Position numbers and translations under genes: made by a program
In this document: piece by piece, positions 17,583 through 26,644 of the stretch
Layout of the letters: the number at the start of each line of letters is the position of its first letter
Position numbering within the stretch: the stretch's first letter is position 1
Assembly (NCBI GenBank): GCA_947496705.1
Contig: CANMDW010000029.1
Location: 1 to 64,000, forward strand
DNA from: an uncultured Aquimarina sp.
Lineage (GTDB): Bacteria; Bacteroidota; Bacteroidia; Flavobacteriales; Flavobacteriaceae
DNA: 64,000 nt
Reading direction: 5' to 3'
Notes under the pieces: model-generated
Database searches by the model: none
What the model was told of the DNA's origin: nothing
What the model saw: the letters and a program-made list of their open reading frames with translations, nothing else

Positions 17583-18779
17583 TTGAAGCAAGATTTTTTC
17601 AGATATCAGGCACAGACAACCCCACATCCCTTAGCGATGGAAGTATCGCATGCTAAAGGTTCATATATCTATGCCACAGATGGAAAAAAATATTTGGATT
17701 TTGCAGCCGGGGTCTCGGCTTGCAGTTTAGGTCATCGACATCCAAGGGTGGTACATGCAATAAAAGAACAATTAGATAAGTACTTGCATGTAATGGTATA
17801 TGGTGAATATATCCAGCGACCTGCAGTAGCACTTACCAAATTATTAGCTTCTCACCTACCCGATCCTTTAGAAAAAACATATCTAACCAATTCTGGTACC
17901 GAAGCTATTGAAGGTTCACTAAAATTGGCCAGAAGAGTCACCGGCCGTAGTCAGATTATTGCTGCAAAACTTGCATATCATGGCAGCACCATGGGTTCTA
18001 TGAGTGTGATGGGTTATGAAGAACGTAAGCAAGCTTTCAGGCCTTTAATCCCCGACGTGTATTTTATTTCTTTCAATAATAAAAAAGATTTGCAGCAAAT
18101 AACAGAAAAAACTGCTGCCGTAATCTTGGAAACTATACAAGGTGGTGCCGGATTCATCAAACCAAAGCACGATTATCTTAAAAAAGTGCGTGAACGATGT
18201 AATGAGGTAGGAGCTCTCTTAATTTTGGATGAAATACAACCAGGGTTTGGAAGAACGGGCAAATTATTCGGTTTTCAAAATTATAAAATTGTTCCAGATA
18301 TCGTAGTAATGGGCAAAGGAATGGGTGGAGGGCTCCCTATTGGGGCTTTTACTACTTCTTCAGCAATGATGGATCAGCTTCAGGATCATCCAAAATTAGG
18401 TCATATTACCACTTTTGGAGGTAACCCTGTGATCGCATCTGCCGCTTTGGCAACCTTACAGGAAATTACAGAAAGTGACTTAATGGCAGCTTCTTTAGAA
18501 AAAGAAAAATTATTTAGAACATTACTGATCCACCCACTCATCAAAGAAATAAGAGGATTAGGTTTGATGCTGGCACTCATAACGCCTTCTGCAGAAGTTT
18601 CCAATGAAATTATATTAAAATGTCAAAATAACGGACTTATACTTTTTTGGCTGCTCTTTGAACCTTGTGCAGTGCGTGTCACACCACCTCTAACTGTCTC
18701 AGAACAAGAGATTAAAGAAGGATGCCAGATCATTCTTAGCATTTTAAATCAAATTCAGGAACGTAAAAATTTCTATTAA
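17583..18779 (+). CDS. Class III PLP-dependent aminotransferase
   Basis: Transfers an amino group between an amino donor and a keto acid using pyridoxal phosphate (family of ornithine, acetylornithine and 4-aminobutyrate aminotransferases). Visible are the N-terminal YLDFAAGVSACSLGHRHPRV, the cofactor-binding TNSGTEAIEGSLKLARR, the aspartate in LILDEIQPGFGRTG and the Schiff-base lysine in VVMGKGMGGGLPIG. Length 398 is normal. The start is TTG at 17583, since the next ATG would remove 19 conserved residues. Substrate unknown. The gene is preceded directly by a heptamer repeat array. Confidence 0.9.
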   Translation: MKQDFFRYQAQTTPHPLAMEVSHAKGSYIYATDGKKYLDFAAGVSACSLGHRHPRVVHAIKEQLDKYLHVMVYGEYIQRPAVALTKLLASHLPDPLEKTYLTNSGTEAIEGSLKLARRVTGRSQIIAAKLAYHGSTMGSMSVMGYEERKQAFRPLIPDVYFISFNNKKDLQQITEKTAAVILETIQGGAGFIKPKHDYLKKVRERCNEVGALLILDEIQPGFGRTGKLFGFQNYKIVPDIVVMGKGMGGGLPIGAFTTSSAMMDQLQDHPKLGHITTFGGNPVIASAALATLQEITESDLMAASLEKEKLFRTLLIHPLIKEIRGLGLMLALITPSAEVSNEIILKCQNNGLILFWLLFEPCAVRVTPPLTVSEQEIKEGCQIILSILNQIQERKNFY

Positions 18780-19104
18780 TAATACTGCTAATTTGATCAA
18801 AAAACCCTATTTTTATTAGATAATCCTTCCATTTCACAAATCCAGTAACATTATAGTGGCTTATAAAATGATAAAACCTTAGAGCATGAATTATTAATGG
18901 TACGTATTTTGTTAATTAGTTTGTTAAAAACAATTAGTTTTTGAAGTATGAACATTCAATTTCATTTGTAATTTTAATACAGAGGAAATCAATAATGCGA
19001 AAATAAATAAAGTAATGGAGTTTTATACAACTCTTGTTTGCTGGGGAAAACAAAAAATATTTGCATTGCTTTTGTGATTTATTGAGCATCTTTAATCAAC
19101 GTGT
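18780..19104. other. Non-coding gap
   Basis: 325 AT-rich bases between the aminotransferase and the TPR gene. I see no gene, strong hairpin or consensus promoter. Confidence 0.4.
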
Positions 19105-20496
19105 ATGAAGTTTAACCACGAAGAAGAAGAAAACAATTTCTCAATTACTCGATATGAGTCTATGCTGAGATCTAATGATGTTAAATTTTTTGATTCAGAT
19201 GAGTTTGAGTCTATCATTCATCATTATTTGGAAAACGGAAAAATTGCCAAAGCCAAAAAAGCTATTTCTTTAGGCCTTTCTCAACATCCATCCTCTGTAA
19301 ACCTTAAGTTACTGCAGGTAGAGGTATTGGTGTTTGAAGATCGTTTGGATAAGGCAGACAACCTATTAGCCCAGTTATATGCCCTCGAACCCGAGAATGA
19401 AGAGATCTATATCCAGAAAGCTAATATACTTTCTAAGCAAAATGAGCATATAAAAGCAATAGAACTCCTTACCAAAGCGCTTAGTTATACCAATGATGAA
19501 GCTGATATTTATTCTCTTATAGGAATGGAGTATCTTTTTATAGATGATTTTGAAAATGCAAAAATCAACTTCATGCGGTGTTTAGAAACCGATGATCAGG
19601 ATTACTCTGCTTTGTACAATGTAATATATTGTTTTGATTTTCTTGAGCAGCATGAGGAGGCAATTGAGTATTTGAACATGTTTTTGGATAAAAATCCATA
19701 TTGCGAAGTTGCCTGGCATCAGGTAGGTAAACAGTATTTTGATCTAAAAGAGTATGAAAAAGCACTGGCCGCATTTGATTTTGCCATCATAAGTGATGAA
19801 TATTTTATTGGAGCATATCTTGAAAAAGGAAAAGTACTTGAAAAATTAAAAAGATATAATCAGGCTATTGAGAACTATCGAATTACTTTAGAATTAGATG
19901 ATCCTACTTCTTTTGCATTGCTTCGAATAGGAAAATGCTTTGAAAAACTGGGCAATGATGATCTGGCCATTCAGCATTTTTCCAAAACGGTACATGAAGA
20001 CCCTCTATTGGATAAAGGCTGGATAGCGATCACAGATTTTTACCTGCGCAAACGCAACTACCAGAAAGCATTATACTATACCAATAAAGCTATAAATATA
20101 GATGGAGAAAATGTTTTGTATTGGAAACGATATGCAAAAATAAATAACAGGCTTGCTTTCTTTGAAGAGGCAGAACGAGGCTATCGTAAAGCTTTAGAAT
20201 TAGGAAATTATGAGTTAGAAACCTGGCTAAGTCGATCAGATATTCTACGGTTTTTAGGAGAACCAAATGCCGCTGTTCAAAATCTGTTTCAAGCCATTGA
20301 ATTTTATCCTGAAAATTCTGAAATCCAATATCGATTAGCCGGACTTTTCTATGAAAAACAGGATTTCGAAAAAGGCGAATATCATCTTAGAAAAGCATTG
20401 GAATTTGATTATGAATATCATATCGTTTTGGAAGAGCTTTTCGAAAATGTTTTTAATCTTTCATTGGTTCGAAACATTATTTCTCAATACAAATAA
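19105..20496 (+). CDS. Tetratricopeptide-repeat protein
   Basis: A 463-residue protein made almost wholly of TPR units (for example DKADNLLAQLYALEPENEE, QAIENYRITLELDDPTSFAL, EEAERGYRKALELGNYELE), about ten to twelve in all. No signal peptide or membrane segment is seen, so it is probably cytoplasmic. TPR arrays hold protein complexes together; the partner is not evident. It stands alone with 120 bases to the next gene. Confidence 0.85.
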   Translation: MKFNHEEEENNFSITRYESMLRSNDVKFFDSDEFESIIHHYLENGKIAKAKKAISLGLSQHPSSVNLKLLQVEVLVFEDRLDKADNLLAQLYALEPENEEIYIQKANILSKQNEHIKAIELLTKALSYTNDEADIYSLIGMEYLFIDDFENAKINFMRCLETDDQDYSALYNVIYCFDFLEQHEEAIEYLNMFLDKNPYCEVAWHQVGKQYFDLKEYEKALAAFDFAIISDEYFIGAYLEKGKVLEKLKRYNQAIENYRITLELDDPTSFALLRIGKCFEKLGNDDLAIQHFSKTVHEDPLLDKGWIAITDFYLRKRNYQKALYYTNKAINIDGENVLYWKRYAKINNRLAFFEEAERGYRKALELGNYELETWLSRSDILRFLGEPNAAVQNLFQAIEFYPENSEIQYRLAGLFYEKQDFEKGEYHLRKALEFDYEYHIVLEELFENVFNLSLVRNIISQYK

Positions 20497-20617
20497 TTTC
20501 AAGAAAGACTACTTTTTATCTATGAAGTTTTGCATACATTTGTTTTGATTTAAAATGAAGTGATCTTGACTCTTATGACTATTGGGGTCGATTTATTTCA
20601 TAGCTAAAACAGTAAGA

Positions 20618-21583
20618 ATGCAAAGAAGTCTTAAGGACTACCTGATAATCGTTACCAAAGGACTTGCTATGGGGGCTGCAGATGTGATTCCCGGTGTTTC
20701 AGGAGGAACAATAGCCTTTATATCTGGTATTTATGAAGAATTAATAGCAACCATTAACAAATTAGATCTTTCCTTTTTTTCGGTATGGAAAAAAGAAGGA
20801 TTTTTAACTTCCTGGAGAGCTTATAACCTTTCATTTTTATCTGTACTTTTTACTGGGATTGCCATAAGCATTCTGTCTCTTGCCAAAATTATAAAATGGC
20901 TCCTTCATAATGAACCCTTATTGCTTTGGGCTTTTTTCTTTGGGTTGGTTCTGGCAAGCATATTATATATTGGAAAACAAATCACTGTTTGGAGACCTAA
21001 AGTTTTTATGGGTATCGTACTGGCAGCTGTGGTTTCTTATTTTATAACTATTGCAGAACCTATCGCATCTCCCGAAAGCCTCTGGTATTTGATGCTTTGC
21101 GGTTTTATTGCTATTATCGCCATGATTTTACCAGGGGTCTCTGGGGCATTCATATTACTCATTCTTGGAGCCTATCAAACATTTATAAATATTCTGAATC
21201 AATTAAGAGAAGGATTATTACAAATGGACTTAGCCCTTTTATGGCATGCCATCTATAAAATAATAATCATTGCCATTGGGGCAATTGCAGGCCTGAAACT
21301 GTTTTCTAAAGTATTGAACTGGATGTTCAAAAATCATAAAAATACCATCCTGGCGATACTTACCGGGTTTATGATGGGCTCTCTCAATAAACTTTGGCCC
21401 TGGAAAAAAGTGCTATCCTGGAGAACAGATTCTGAAGGCCTCAAAGTTCCTTTCATTGAGCAAAGCATAATGCCCTCAGAATTTGATGGTGACCCCAGAA
21501 TAATCTGGGTGCTTCTTTTTATGGTCATAGGTTTTTTATTAATCCTTATCTTAGAGCGCCTTGCAGTAAAAAAAGTGAATTAA
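20618..21583 (+). CDS. DUF368 (PopT-type) membrane protein, copy 1
   Basis: A polytopic membrane protein of 321 residues with the duplicated DUF368 signature: GLAMGAADVIPGVSGGTIAF near the N terminus and MILPGVSGAFILLILGAY in the second half. DUF368 proteins (PopT) have been shown in other bacteria to recycle undecaprenyl phosphate across the inner membrane for cell-wall and glycan synthesis. The ATG at 20618 is preferred over an upstream TTG at 20582 because homologous sequence begins near the KGLAMG segment. The second copy follows after 3 bases. Confidence 0.88.
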   Translation: MQRSLKDYLIIVTKGLAMGAADVIPGVSGGTIAFISGIYEELIATINKLDLSFFSVWKKEGFLTSWRAYNLSFLSVLFTGIAISILSLAKIIKWLLHNEPLLLWAFFFGLVLASILYIGKQITVWRPKVFMGIVLAAVVSYFITIAEPIASPESLWYLMLCGFIAIIAMILPGVSGAFILLILGAYQTFINILNQLREGLLQMDLALLWHAIYKIIIIAIGAIAGLKLFSKVLNWMFKNHKNTILAILTGFMMGSLNKLWPWKKVLSWRTDSEGLKVPFIEQSIMPSEFDGDPRIIWVLLFMVIGFLLILILERLAVKKVN

Positions 21584-21586
21584 CCT

Positions 21587-22612
21587 ATGCAACAAAGTAC
21601 TCGAACCTTTACCGATAGAATGTTCCTGGTCATCAAAGGACTGGCTATGGGTGCAGCCAATAAAGTTCCGGGAGTTTCGGGAGGTGTGGTAGCCTTTGTC
21701 GCTGGTTTTTATGAAGAATTCATTTATTCCCTTCAGAAAATAAATTTCAAGGCATTTAAACTTTTTACAAATTTCAGATTTAAAAGCTTCTGGAGATATA
21801 TCAACGGTAGATTCCTTGGATTATTGATCCTGGGAATGCTGATTAGTTATTTCAGTGTTTCCAAAATTCTGGACTATCTTATTATTCATTATGAACTATA
21901 TGTCTGGGCTGCATTTTTTGGAATGATCGTAGGTTCTATCTATTACATCGTAAAAGATTTTAATGATTGGAGCAGGCGAAATATTCTTTTAATCACTCTG
22001 GGCACGATTGCAGGAATTAGCATTAGCCTATTAGATCCTGCCAAAGAAAATGACAATCTCTGGTTTGTATTTATATGCGGTATCATAGGCGTATCGGGTA
22101 TGACACTACCCGGATTATCTGGTTCTTTTATCTTGATATTATTAGGGAATTATGTGCTTTTACTGGTCGATTCGGTAAATGCGTTATATGATACTATAGC
22201 CGATCTGGTACGCTGGGACTTTTCATTTATAGAAAATGCAAAAAGGATAAGATTGCTAAAAGTACTCATAGTCTTCAGTCTGGGATCATTGACAGGATTG
22301 GTTACATTATCTCATTTTTTGGGTTATGTCCTGAAACGCTATAAAACTGCAACTTTTGCTGCAATTATTGGATTTATTACCGGTTCGTTGGGTGTAGTAT
22401 GGCCCTGGAAAAATAAAATGTATAAAGTTGATACTTTGGGAAACACATTAATCGATGCGGAAGGCAACCCTGTTTTAGATAATTATGATCGCTATTTTCC
22501 CGATTTTACAGCTGTTGAAACCTTTATCGGGATCTTTTTTATTCTGGTAGGTATTGGTATTGTTTTATGGTTAGAATGGTATGGCCAGCAAACGCTAAAA
22601 ACTTCAAAATGA
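21587..22612 (+). CDS. DUF368 (PopT-type) membrane protein, copy 2
   Basis: A 341-residue paralogue of the preceding gene, with GLAMGAANKVPGVSGGVVAF and MTLPGLSGSFILILLGNYVL motifs and several hydrophobic helices. In copy 1 the first motif has AD before VIPG; here it is AN before KVPG, so the two may differ in substrate or coupling. It starts 3 bases after copy 1, and its stop overlaps the aroE start (ATGA), so all three are likely one operon. Undecaprenyl phosphate recycling would fit with the nearby surface-glycan genes, an inference. Confidence 0.88.
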   Translation: MQQSTRTFTDRMFLVIKGLAMGAANKVPGVSGGVVAFVAGFYEEFIYSLQKINFKAFKLFTNFRFKSFWRYINGRFLGLLILGMLISYFSVSKILDYLIIHYELYVWAAFFGMIVGSIYYIVKDFNDWSRRNILLITLGTIAGISISLLDPAKENDNLWFVFICGIIGVSGMTLPGLSGSFILILLGNYVLLLVDSVNALYDTIADLVRWDFSFIENAKRIRLLKVLIVFSLGSLTGLVTLSHFLGYVLKRYKTATFAAIIGFITGSLGVVWPWKNKMYKVDTLGNTLIDAEGNPVLDNYDRYFPDFTAVETFIGIFFILVGIGIVLWLEWYGQQTLKTSK

Positions 22613-23340
22613 CAAAAATATACGGCTTGCTTGGTAAAAATATTGGCTATTCATTCTCAAAAGGATATTTCTCTGAAAAATTTGAGACAGAAAACCTGGA
22701 TTGTGAATATCATAATTTTGATCTCCACCAAATTGAAGAATTAAAAGAAGTGATAAAGAATCCAATCGTAAAAGGCTTAAATGTAACAATACCCTATAAA
22801 GAAGAGATCATATCATACCTGGATGACCTGGATCCGATTGCCAAAGAAATCGGAGCAGTTAATGTGATCAAATTCGGTAGAGATCAAAAATTAACAGGGT
22901 ATAATAGTGATTATTATGGTTTTACCGAATCGCTGAAATCATTGATCAACGATACTATTAAAAAAGCATTGATCCTGGGTACCGGTGGAGCATCAAAAGC
23001 TATCGCATATGGTTTAGACCAGCTGGAAATCAGTCATACATTTGTATCTCGCAATCCTGATTTTAATGAATTGAGCTACAACACCCTGGATGAAGATATC
23101 ATAAGAGCATATAAATTGATTATTAACTGCACCCCTTTGGGCACTCACCCAAATATTGAAAACTATCCCGATATCCCCTACGAATATATTACCGAGAACC
23201 ATGTTTTATATGATCTGATCTACAACCCGAGTGAAACTACCTTTATGAAAAAAGGAAGAGAAAAAGGAGCTAACGTCTCTAATGGTCTGCAAATGTTAAT
23301 CTTACAAGCAGAAAAAGCCTGGGAAATCTGGAATACGTAA
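22609..23340 (+). CDS. aroE: Shikimate dehydrogenase
   Basis: Reduces 3-dehydroshikimate to shikimate with NADPH in aromatic amino acid synthesis. Visible features: shikimate-binding YSFSKGYF, catalytic lysine in NVTIPYKEEI, the Rossmann loop LILGTGGASKAIAYGL and NCTPLGTHPN. At 243 residues it is shorter than E. coli AroE (272), as is usual in Bacteroidota. The ATG at 22609 overlaps the DUF368 stop by 4 bases; an in-frame upstream ATG at 22567 lies inside that gene and would add 14 unconserved residues. Confidence 0.93.
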   Translation: MTKIYGLLGKNIGYSFSKGYFSEKFETENLDCEYHNFDLHQIEELKEVIKNPIVKGLNVTIPYKEEIISYLDDLDPIAKEIGAVNVIKFGRDQKLTGYNSDYYGFTESLKSLINDTIKKALILGTGGASKAIAYGLDQLEISHTFVSRNPDFNELSYNTLDEDIIRAYKLIINCTPLGTHPNIENYPDIPYEYITENHVLYDLIYNPSETTFMKKGREKGANVSNGLQMLILQAEKAWEIWNT

Positions 23341-23409
23341 TTTCTGTCTTTATTTTGTCATAAAATTCTTACTTAGATCGTTTCTAAGTAGTTTCTAAAA
23401 CCCCTTTAA

Positions 23410-23417
23410 TAACTTTG
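23410..23417 (+). promoter_or_regulatory. -7 box upstream of the DUF349 gene
   Basis: TAACTTTG matches TAnnTTTG and lies 65 bases before the ATG. It overlaps a loose hairpin (AAAACCCC...GAGGTTTT) that may be the aroE terminator. No TTG is at the usual distance. Confidence 0.45.
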
Positions 23418-23482
23418 AGGTTTTCTAATATGTTAGTATCTTAGTCAGATAGTAAGCTCAGACAAACAAAAAAGTTCACACA

Positions 23483-25882
23483 ATGCCAAAACGTGATAAC
23501 CTGCCCAAGGCAGATGGAGATAAGGAAAATAAAACAGAAATTCTTGAAACAAATTCAGAAAATTCAGTTACAGTCGATCAAGAAATTGATTCATCAAAAC
23601 CTGTAACCGAAGAAGCTAAAAATATCGAATCTGAAGAAAAAGAAGACACTTCAAACATCGAATCTTCTGAAGAAAACGATACAGTAGCCGATTCTGAAGT
23701 TGATATACAAGAATCTGCAAATGAGGAAGGCAAAACTACAGAATCTAATGAAGAAGGTATTGATACTGAAGTGACAGATAATACCATGAATACTGATGCT
23801 TCTGAAGAAAACAATACTGTAACCAATCTCGAAGTTGGCACACAAGAACCTGCTTCTGAAGCAACCAAAACTGTTGAATCTAAAACACCTCTTATTGAAT
23901 CAGAAAAAGTAGAGAGTATTTCAAATAAAAACTCTTCAGAAGAAAATGATAGTGTAAATCAGGAAGTTACTACATCTCAGCCTACATCTGAAGAACCAGA
24001 AACTACCGTACCCGAAAAAGAGGGTATTACCACCGAGGCAGTCGAAGACAATCAAAATACTGAATCCTCTGAAGAAACTTCAGAGCCAGGGGATCATGTT
24101 CAGAATCAAATAGATGATGCAGTTGCAGAACACAGTGAGGATGAGAGTACTATAGAGCGGCATGATATTGAAAAGAAGGATTATCATGCAATGAACAAAG
24201 AAGAACTGATCAAAGAATTACGCTATTTGGTCAAAAGTGAGAAGGTTCAGGCTATTAAAGAGCATGTTGAGGAGATTAGAACCGAGTTTAATGCAAAATT
24301 TAATGAAGAGGCAGAACAAAAAAAAGAAGAGTTTTTGGCAGATGGTGGAGATATTATTGATTTCTATTATTCTACGCCCATAAAAAAAGAGTTTAATTCT
24401 GTATATTTTGATTACAAGGAAAAACGGAATGCATATTATCAAAACCTCAAAAGAGACCTTCAGGAAAATCTAAAAAGGAGATTAGAATTAATTGATGAGT
24501 TAAAAGGCTTACTTAACGTAGACGAAAATATAAATACCACCTATAATCACTTCAAAAGTATTCAGGAGAGATGGCGCAATGCAGGGCCCATACCAAGGGA
24601 CAAATACAATACCGTTTGGAACACATATCATCATCATACAGAAAATTTTTACGACTTCCTGCACCTTAATAGAGAGTTTAGAGACCTAGATTTCAAACAT
24701 AATTTAGAGCAAAAACTTAAAATCATTGAACGTGCTACCGAACTTGCACAAGAAACCGATGTAAGCAGGGCTTTTAGAGAATTACAGCTACTGCACAAAA
24801 TGTGGAAAGAAGACCTGGGTCCTGTAGAAAAAGAATACAGAGAACCTATTTGGGAAAAATTCAGTGATTTAACGAGGCAAATTCATGAGAACCGCCAGAG
24901 CTATTTTAAGGATCTGGATAAGGTTTATGAAAAAAATCTTGAAATAAAAAGAGAGATCATAGCCAAAATAGTTGAGGTTGGTTCAGGTAACCCCAGTAGT
25001 CATAGTGGATGGCAGCAAAAAATAAAGGAAATTGAAGCACTTAGAGAAGATTTTTTTAAAGCAGGAAAAGTTCCGTCAAATGTAAATGAAGAAACCTGGA
25101 GCCAATTTAAGACCGCTGTTAGAGATTTTAATCGTAACAAAAATAGTTTTTATAAGAGCCTTAAGAAAGAGCAGTTTGAAAATCTTAATAAAAAGATAGA
25201 ACTGATCAAAATTGCCGAAGATAACAAAGACAGTGATGATTTTACGGTTACTACTCCATTAATGAAAAAGATTCAGGCAGATTGGAAAAAGATTGGCCAT
25301 GTGCCGCGTAAAGATAGCGATAGGATTTGGAAGCGATTTAAAGATGCTTGTAATTCTTATTTTGACAGACTTCATGCAGAGAGAAATGAAGCAAATAAAG
25401 AGGAAGAAGCTGCCCTGGAAAATAAACAAGTACATATAGAAGCTCTTAAAAATCTAAAACTCTCTGGTGATCCTGAAACTGATCTCAAAGCAATAAAAGA
25501 AAACATTGCAATTTGGAAAACTTTGGGAAGAGTACCCTATAAAAAGAAAAATATCGAGTCTGAGTATAACAAGGTATTAGACGGGCTTTTTCAGCAGCTT
25601 AATTTAAGCCGTAAAGAGACCGAACTTATTAAATATGAAAATAAACTTACCACTTTATCAAATCAAACCGATGATCGGGCTCTTAGAAATGAACAAAGTT
25701 TTATCCGTAAAAAAATTGATGAAGTTAAAAGCGAAATTCGGCAATTAGAAAATAACCTTCAATTCTTCAAAAATGCCAAAGACGATAACCCATTGGTAAG
25801 AGAAGTACAAAATAATATTGAAAGGCATAAAGAAAATCTGGAGGTATGGAAAGCTAAGCTTACGAAGATCAAACAACTTTAA
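23483..25882 (+). CDS. DUF349-domain protein
   Basis: A 799-residue protein. Residues 1 to about 235 are acidic and low-complexity, with four degenerate repeats built on S-E-x-N-x-x-V...E-S (the first starts at SENSVTVDQEID, later ones at SEENDTVADSEV, SEENNTVTNLEV and SEENDSVNQEV). After that come several DUF349 units of about 70-75 residues, each with a W and a charged helical pair (for example FKSIQERWRNAGPIPRDKYN and IQADWKKIGHVPRKDSDRIWKRFKDACNSYFD). DUF349 proteins are of poorly known function; a role in growth or nucleic-acid handling has been suggested. It has its own -7 box and is followed by a methyltransferase 5 bases later. Confidence 0.88.
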   Translation: MPKRDNLPKADGDKENKTEILETNSENSVTVDQEIDSSKPVTEEAKNIESEEKEDTSNIESSEENDTVADSEVDIQESANEEGKTTESNEEGIDTEVTDNTMNTDASEENNTVTNLEVGTQEPASEATKTVESKTPLIESEKVESISNKNSSEENDSVNQEVTTSQPTSEEPETTVPEKEGITTEAVEDNQNTESSEETSEPGDHVQNQIDDAVAEHSEDESTIERHDIEKKDYHAMNKEELIKELRYLVKSEKVQAIKEHVEEIRTEFNAKFNEEAEQKKEEFLADGGDIIDFYYSTPIKKEFNSVYFDYKEKRNAYYQNLKRDLQENLKRRLELIDELKGLLNVDENINTTYNHFKSIQERWRNAGPIPRDKYNTVWNTYHHHTENFYDFLHLNREFRDLDFKHNLEQKLKIIERATELAQETDVSRAFRELQLLHKMWKEDLGPVEKEYREPIWEKFSDLTRQIHENRQSYFKDLDKVYEKNLEIKREIIAKIVEVGSGNPSSHSGWQQKIKEIEALREDFFKAGKVPSNVNEETWSQFKTAVRDFNRNKNSFYKSLKKEQFENLNKKIELIKIAEDNKDSDDFTVTTPLMKKIQADWKKIGHVPRKDSDRIWKRFKDACNSYFDRLHAERNEANKEEEAALENKQVHIEALKNLKLSGDPETDLKAIKENIAIWKTLGRVPYKKKNIESEYNKVLDGLFQQLNLSRKETELIKYENKLTTLSNQTDDRALRNEQSFIRKKIDEVKSEIRQLENNLQFFKNAKDDNPLVREVQNNIERHKENLEVWKAKLTKIKQL

Positions 25883-25887
25883 TTTGC

Positions 25888-26514
25888 ATGAAATGCCCTC
25901 TTTGTGCTTCAGATACTATAGTCTTTTCTGAAATACAGACACGAATATATTATAGATGTATCGCATGTAAAGGGATTGCTCTTGATCCTTCACAATTTTT
26001 ATCGCACGAAGCTGAAAAAAAGCGATATCAGCTCCATGATAATAATATCAATGATTCTGGCTACCAAAAATTTGTATCACCCATAATTCGGGCCGTTATT
26101 AAGGAATATGAATCAAATCACCAAGGCTTGGATTTTGGTTCCGGAAGCGGTCCTGTAATCACCTCTCAATTAAGAAAAAAGGGGTATTCTGTAGTCACTT
26201 ACGACCCTTTTTTTGATGCTAACCATAGTGTACTGAAAAAAAACTACAATTACATCATTTGCTGCGAAGTTATGGAACACTTTTATAACCCGGCAAAAGA
26301 ATTTAAACTGCTATCTTCTCTTTTACATTCTGGTGGAACATTGTATTGCAAAACCCGTCTATTTTCTGATGCCATAGATTTTAACTCCTGGTGGTATAAA
26401 AATGATCCAACTCATGTGTTTTTTTATACTGAGGATACGCTACATTGGATAAAAGAAAATTTCGGATTTGAATCTATGAAAATAAAGGATGATCTAATTG
26501 TTTTTAGAAAGTAA
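25888..26514 (+). CDS. Class I SAM methyltransferase with zinc-ribbon-like N terminus
   Basis: A 208-residue protein with CPLCASD and YRCIACKG at the N terminus (two CxxC pairs, probably zinc-binding) followed by a methyltransferase fold (LDFGSGSGPVITSQL; YNYIICCEVMEHFYNPAKEF). It begins 5 bases after the DUF349 gene, so the two are probably cotranscribed. Substrate unknown. A terminator shared with the convergent susD gene follows. Confidence 0.85.
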   Translation: MKCPLCASDTIVFSEIQTRIYYRCIACKGIALDPSQFLSHEAEKKRYQLHDNNINDSGYQKFVSPIIRAVIKEYESNHQGLDFGSGSGPVITSQLRKKGYSVVTYDPFFDANHSVLKKNYNYIICCEVMEHFYNPAKEFKLLSSLLHSGGTLYCKTRLFSDAIDFNSWWYKNDPTHVFFYTEDTLHWIKENFGFESMKIKDDLIVFRK

Positions 26515-26572
26515 TGTAATATAGGTGATGCTCTGACAAATTATTGTTCATATCTTAACAGCTTATATATTA

Positions 26573-26605
26573 AAACCCACTAGCTATCTCTTTGTTAGTG
26601 GGTTT
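26573..26605. terminator. Bidirectional terminator
   Basis: AAACCCACTA (26573-26582) pairs with TAGTGGGTTT (26596-26605), a 10-base stem with a 13-base loop. It stands between the methyltransferase (rightward) and the susD-like gene (leftward). Confidence 0.8.
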
Positions 26606-26644
26606 AATATAATCCTTAAGCGTTTACAGCTGATACAGAACGTA

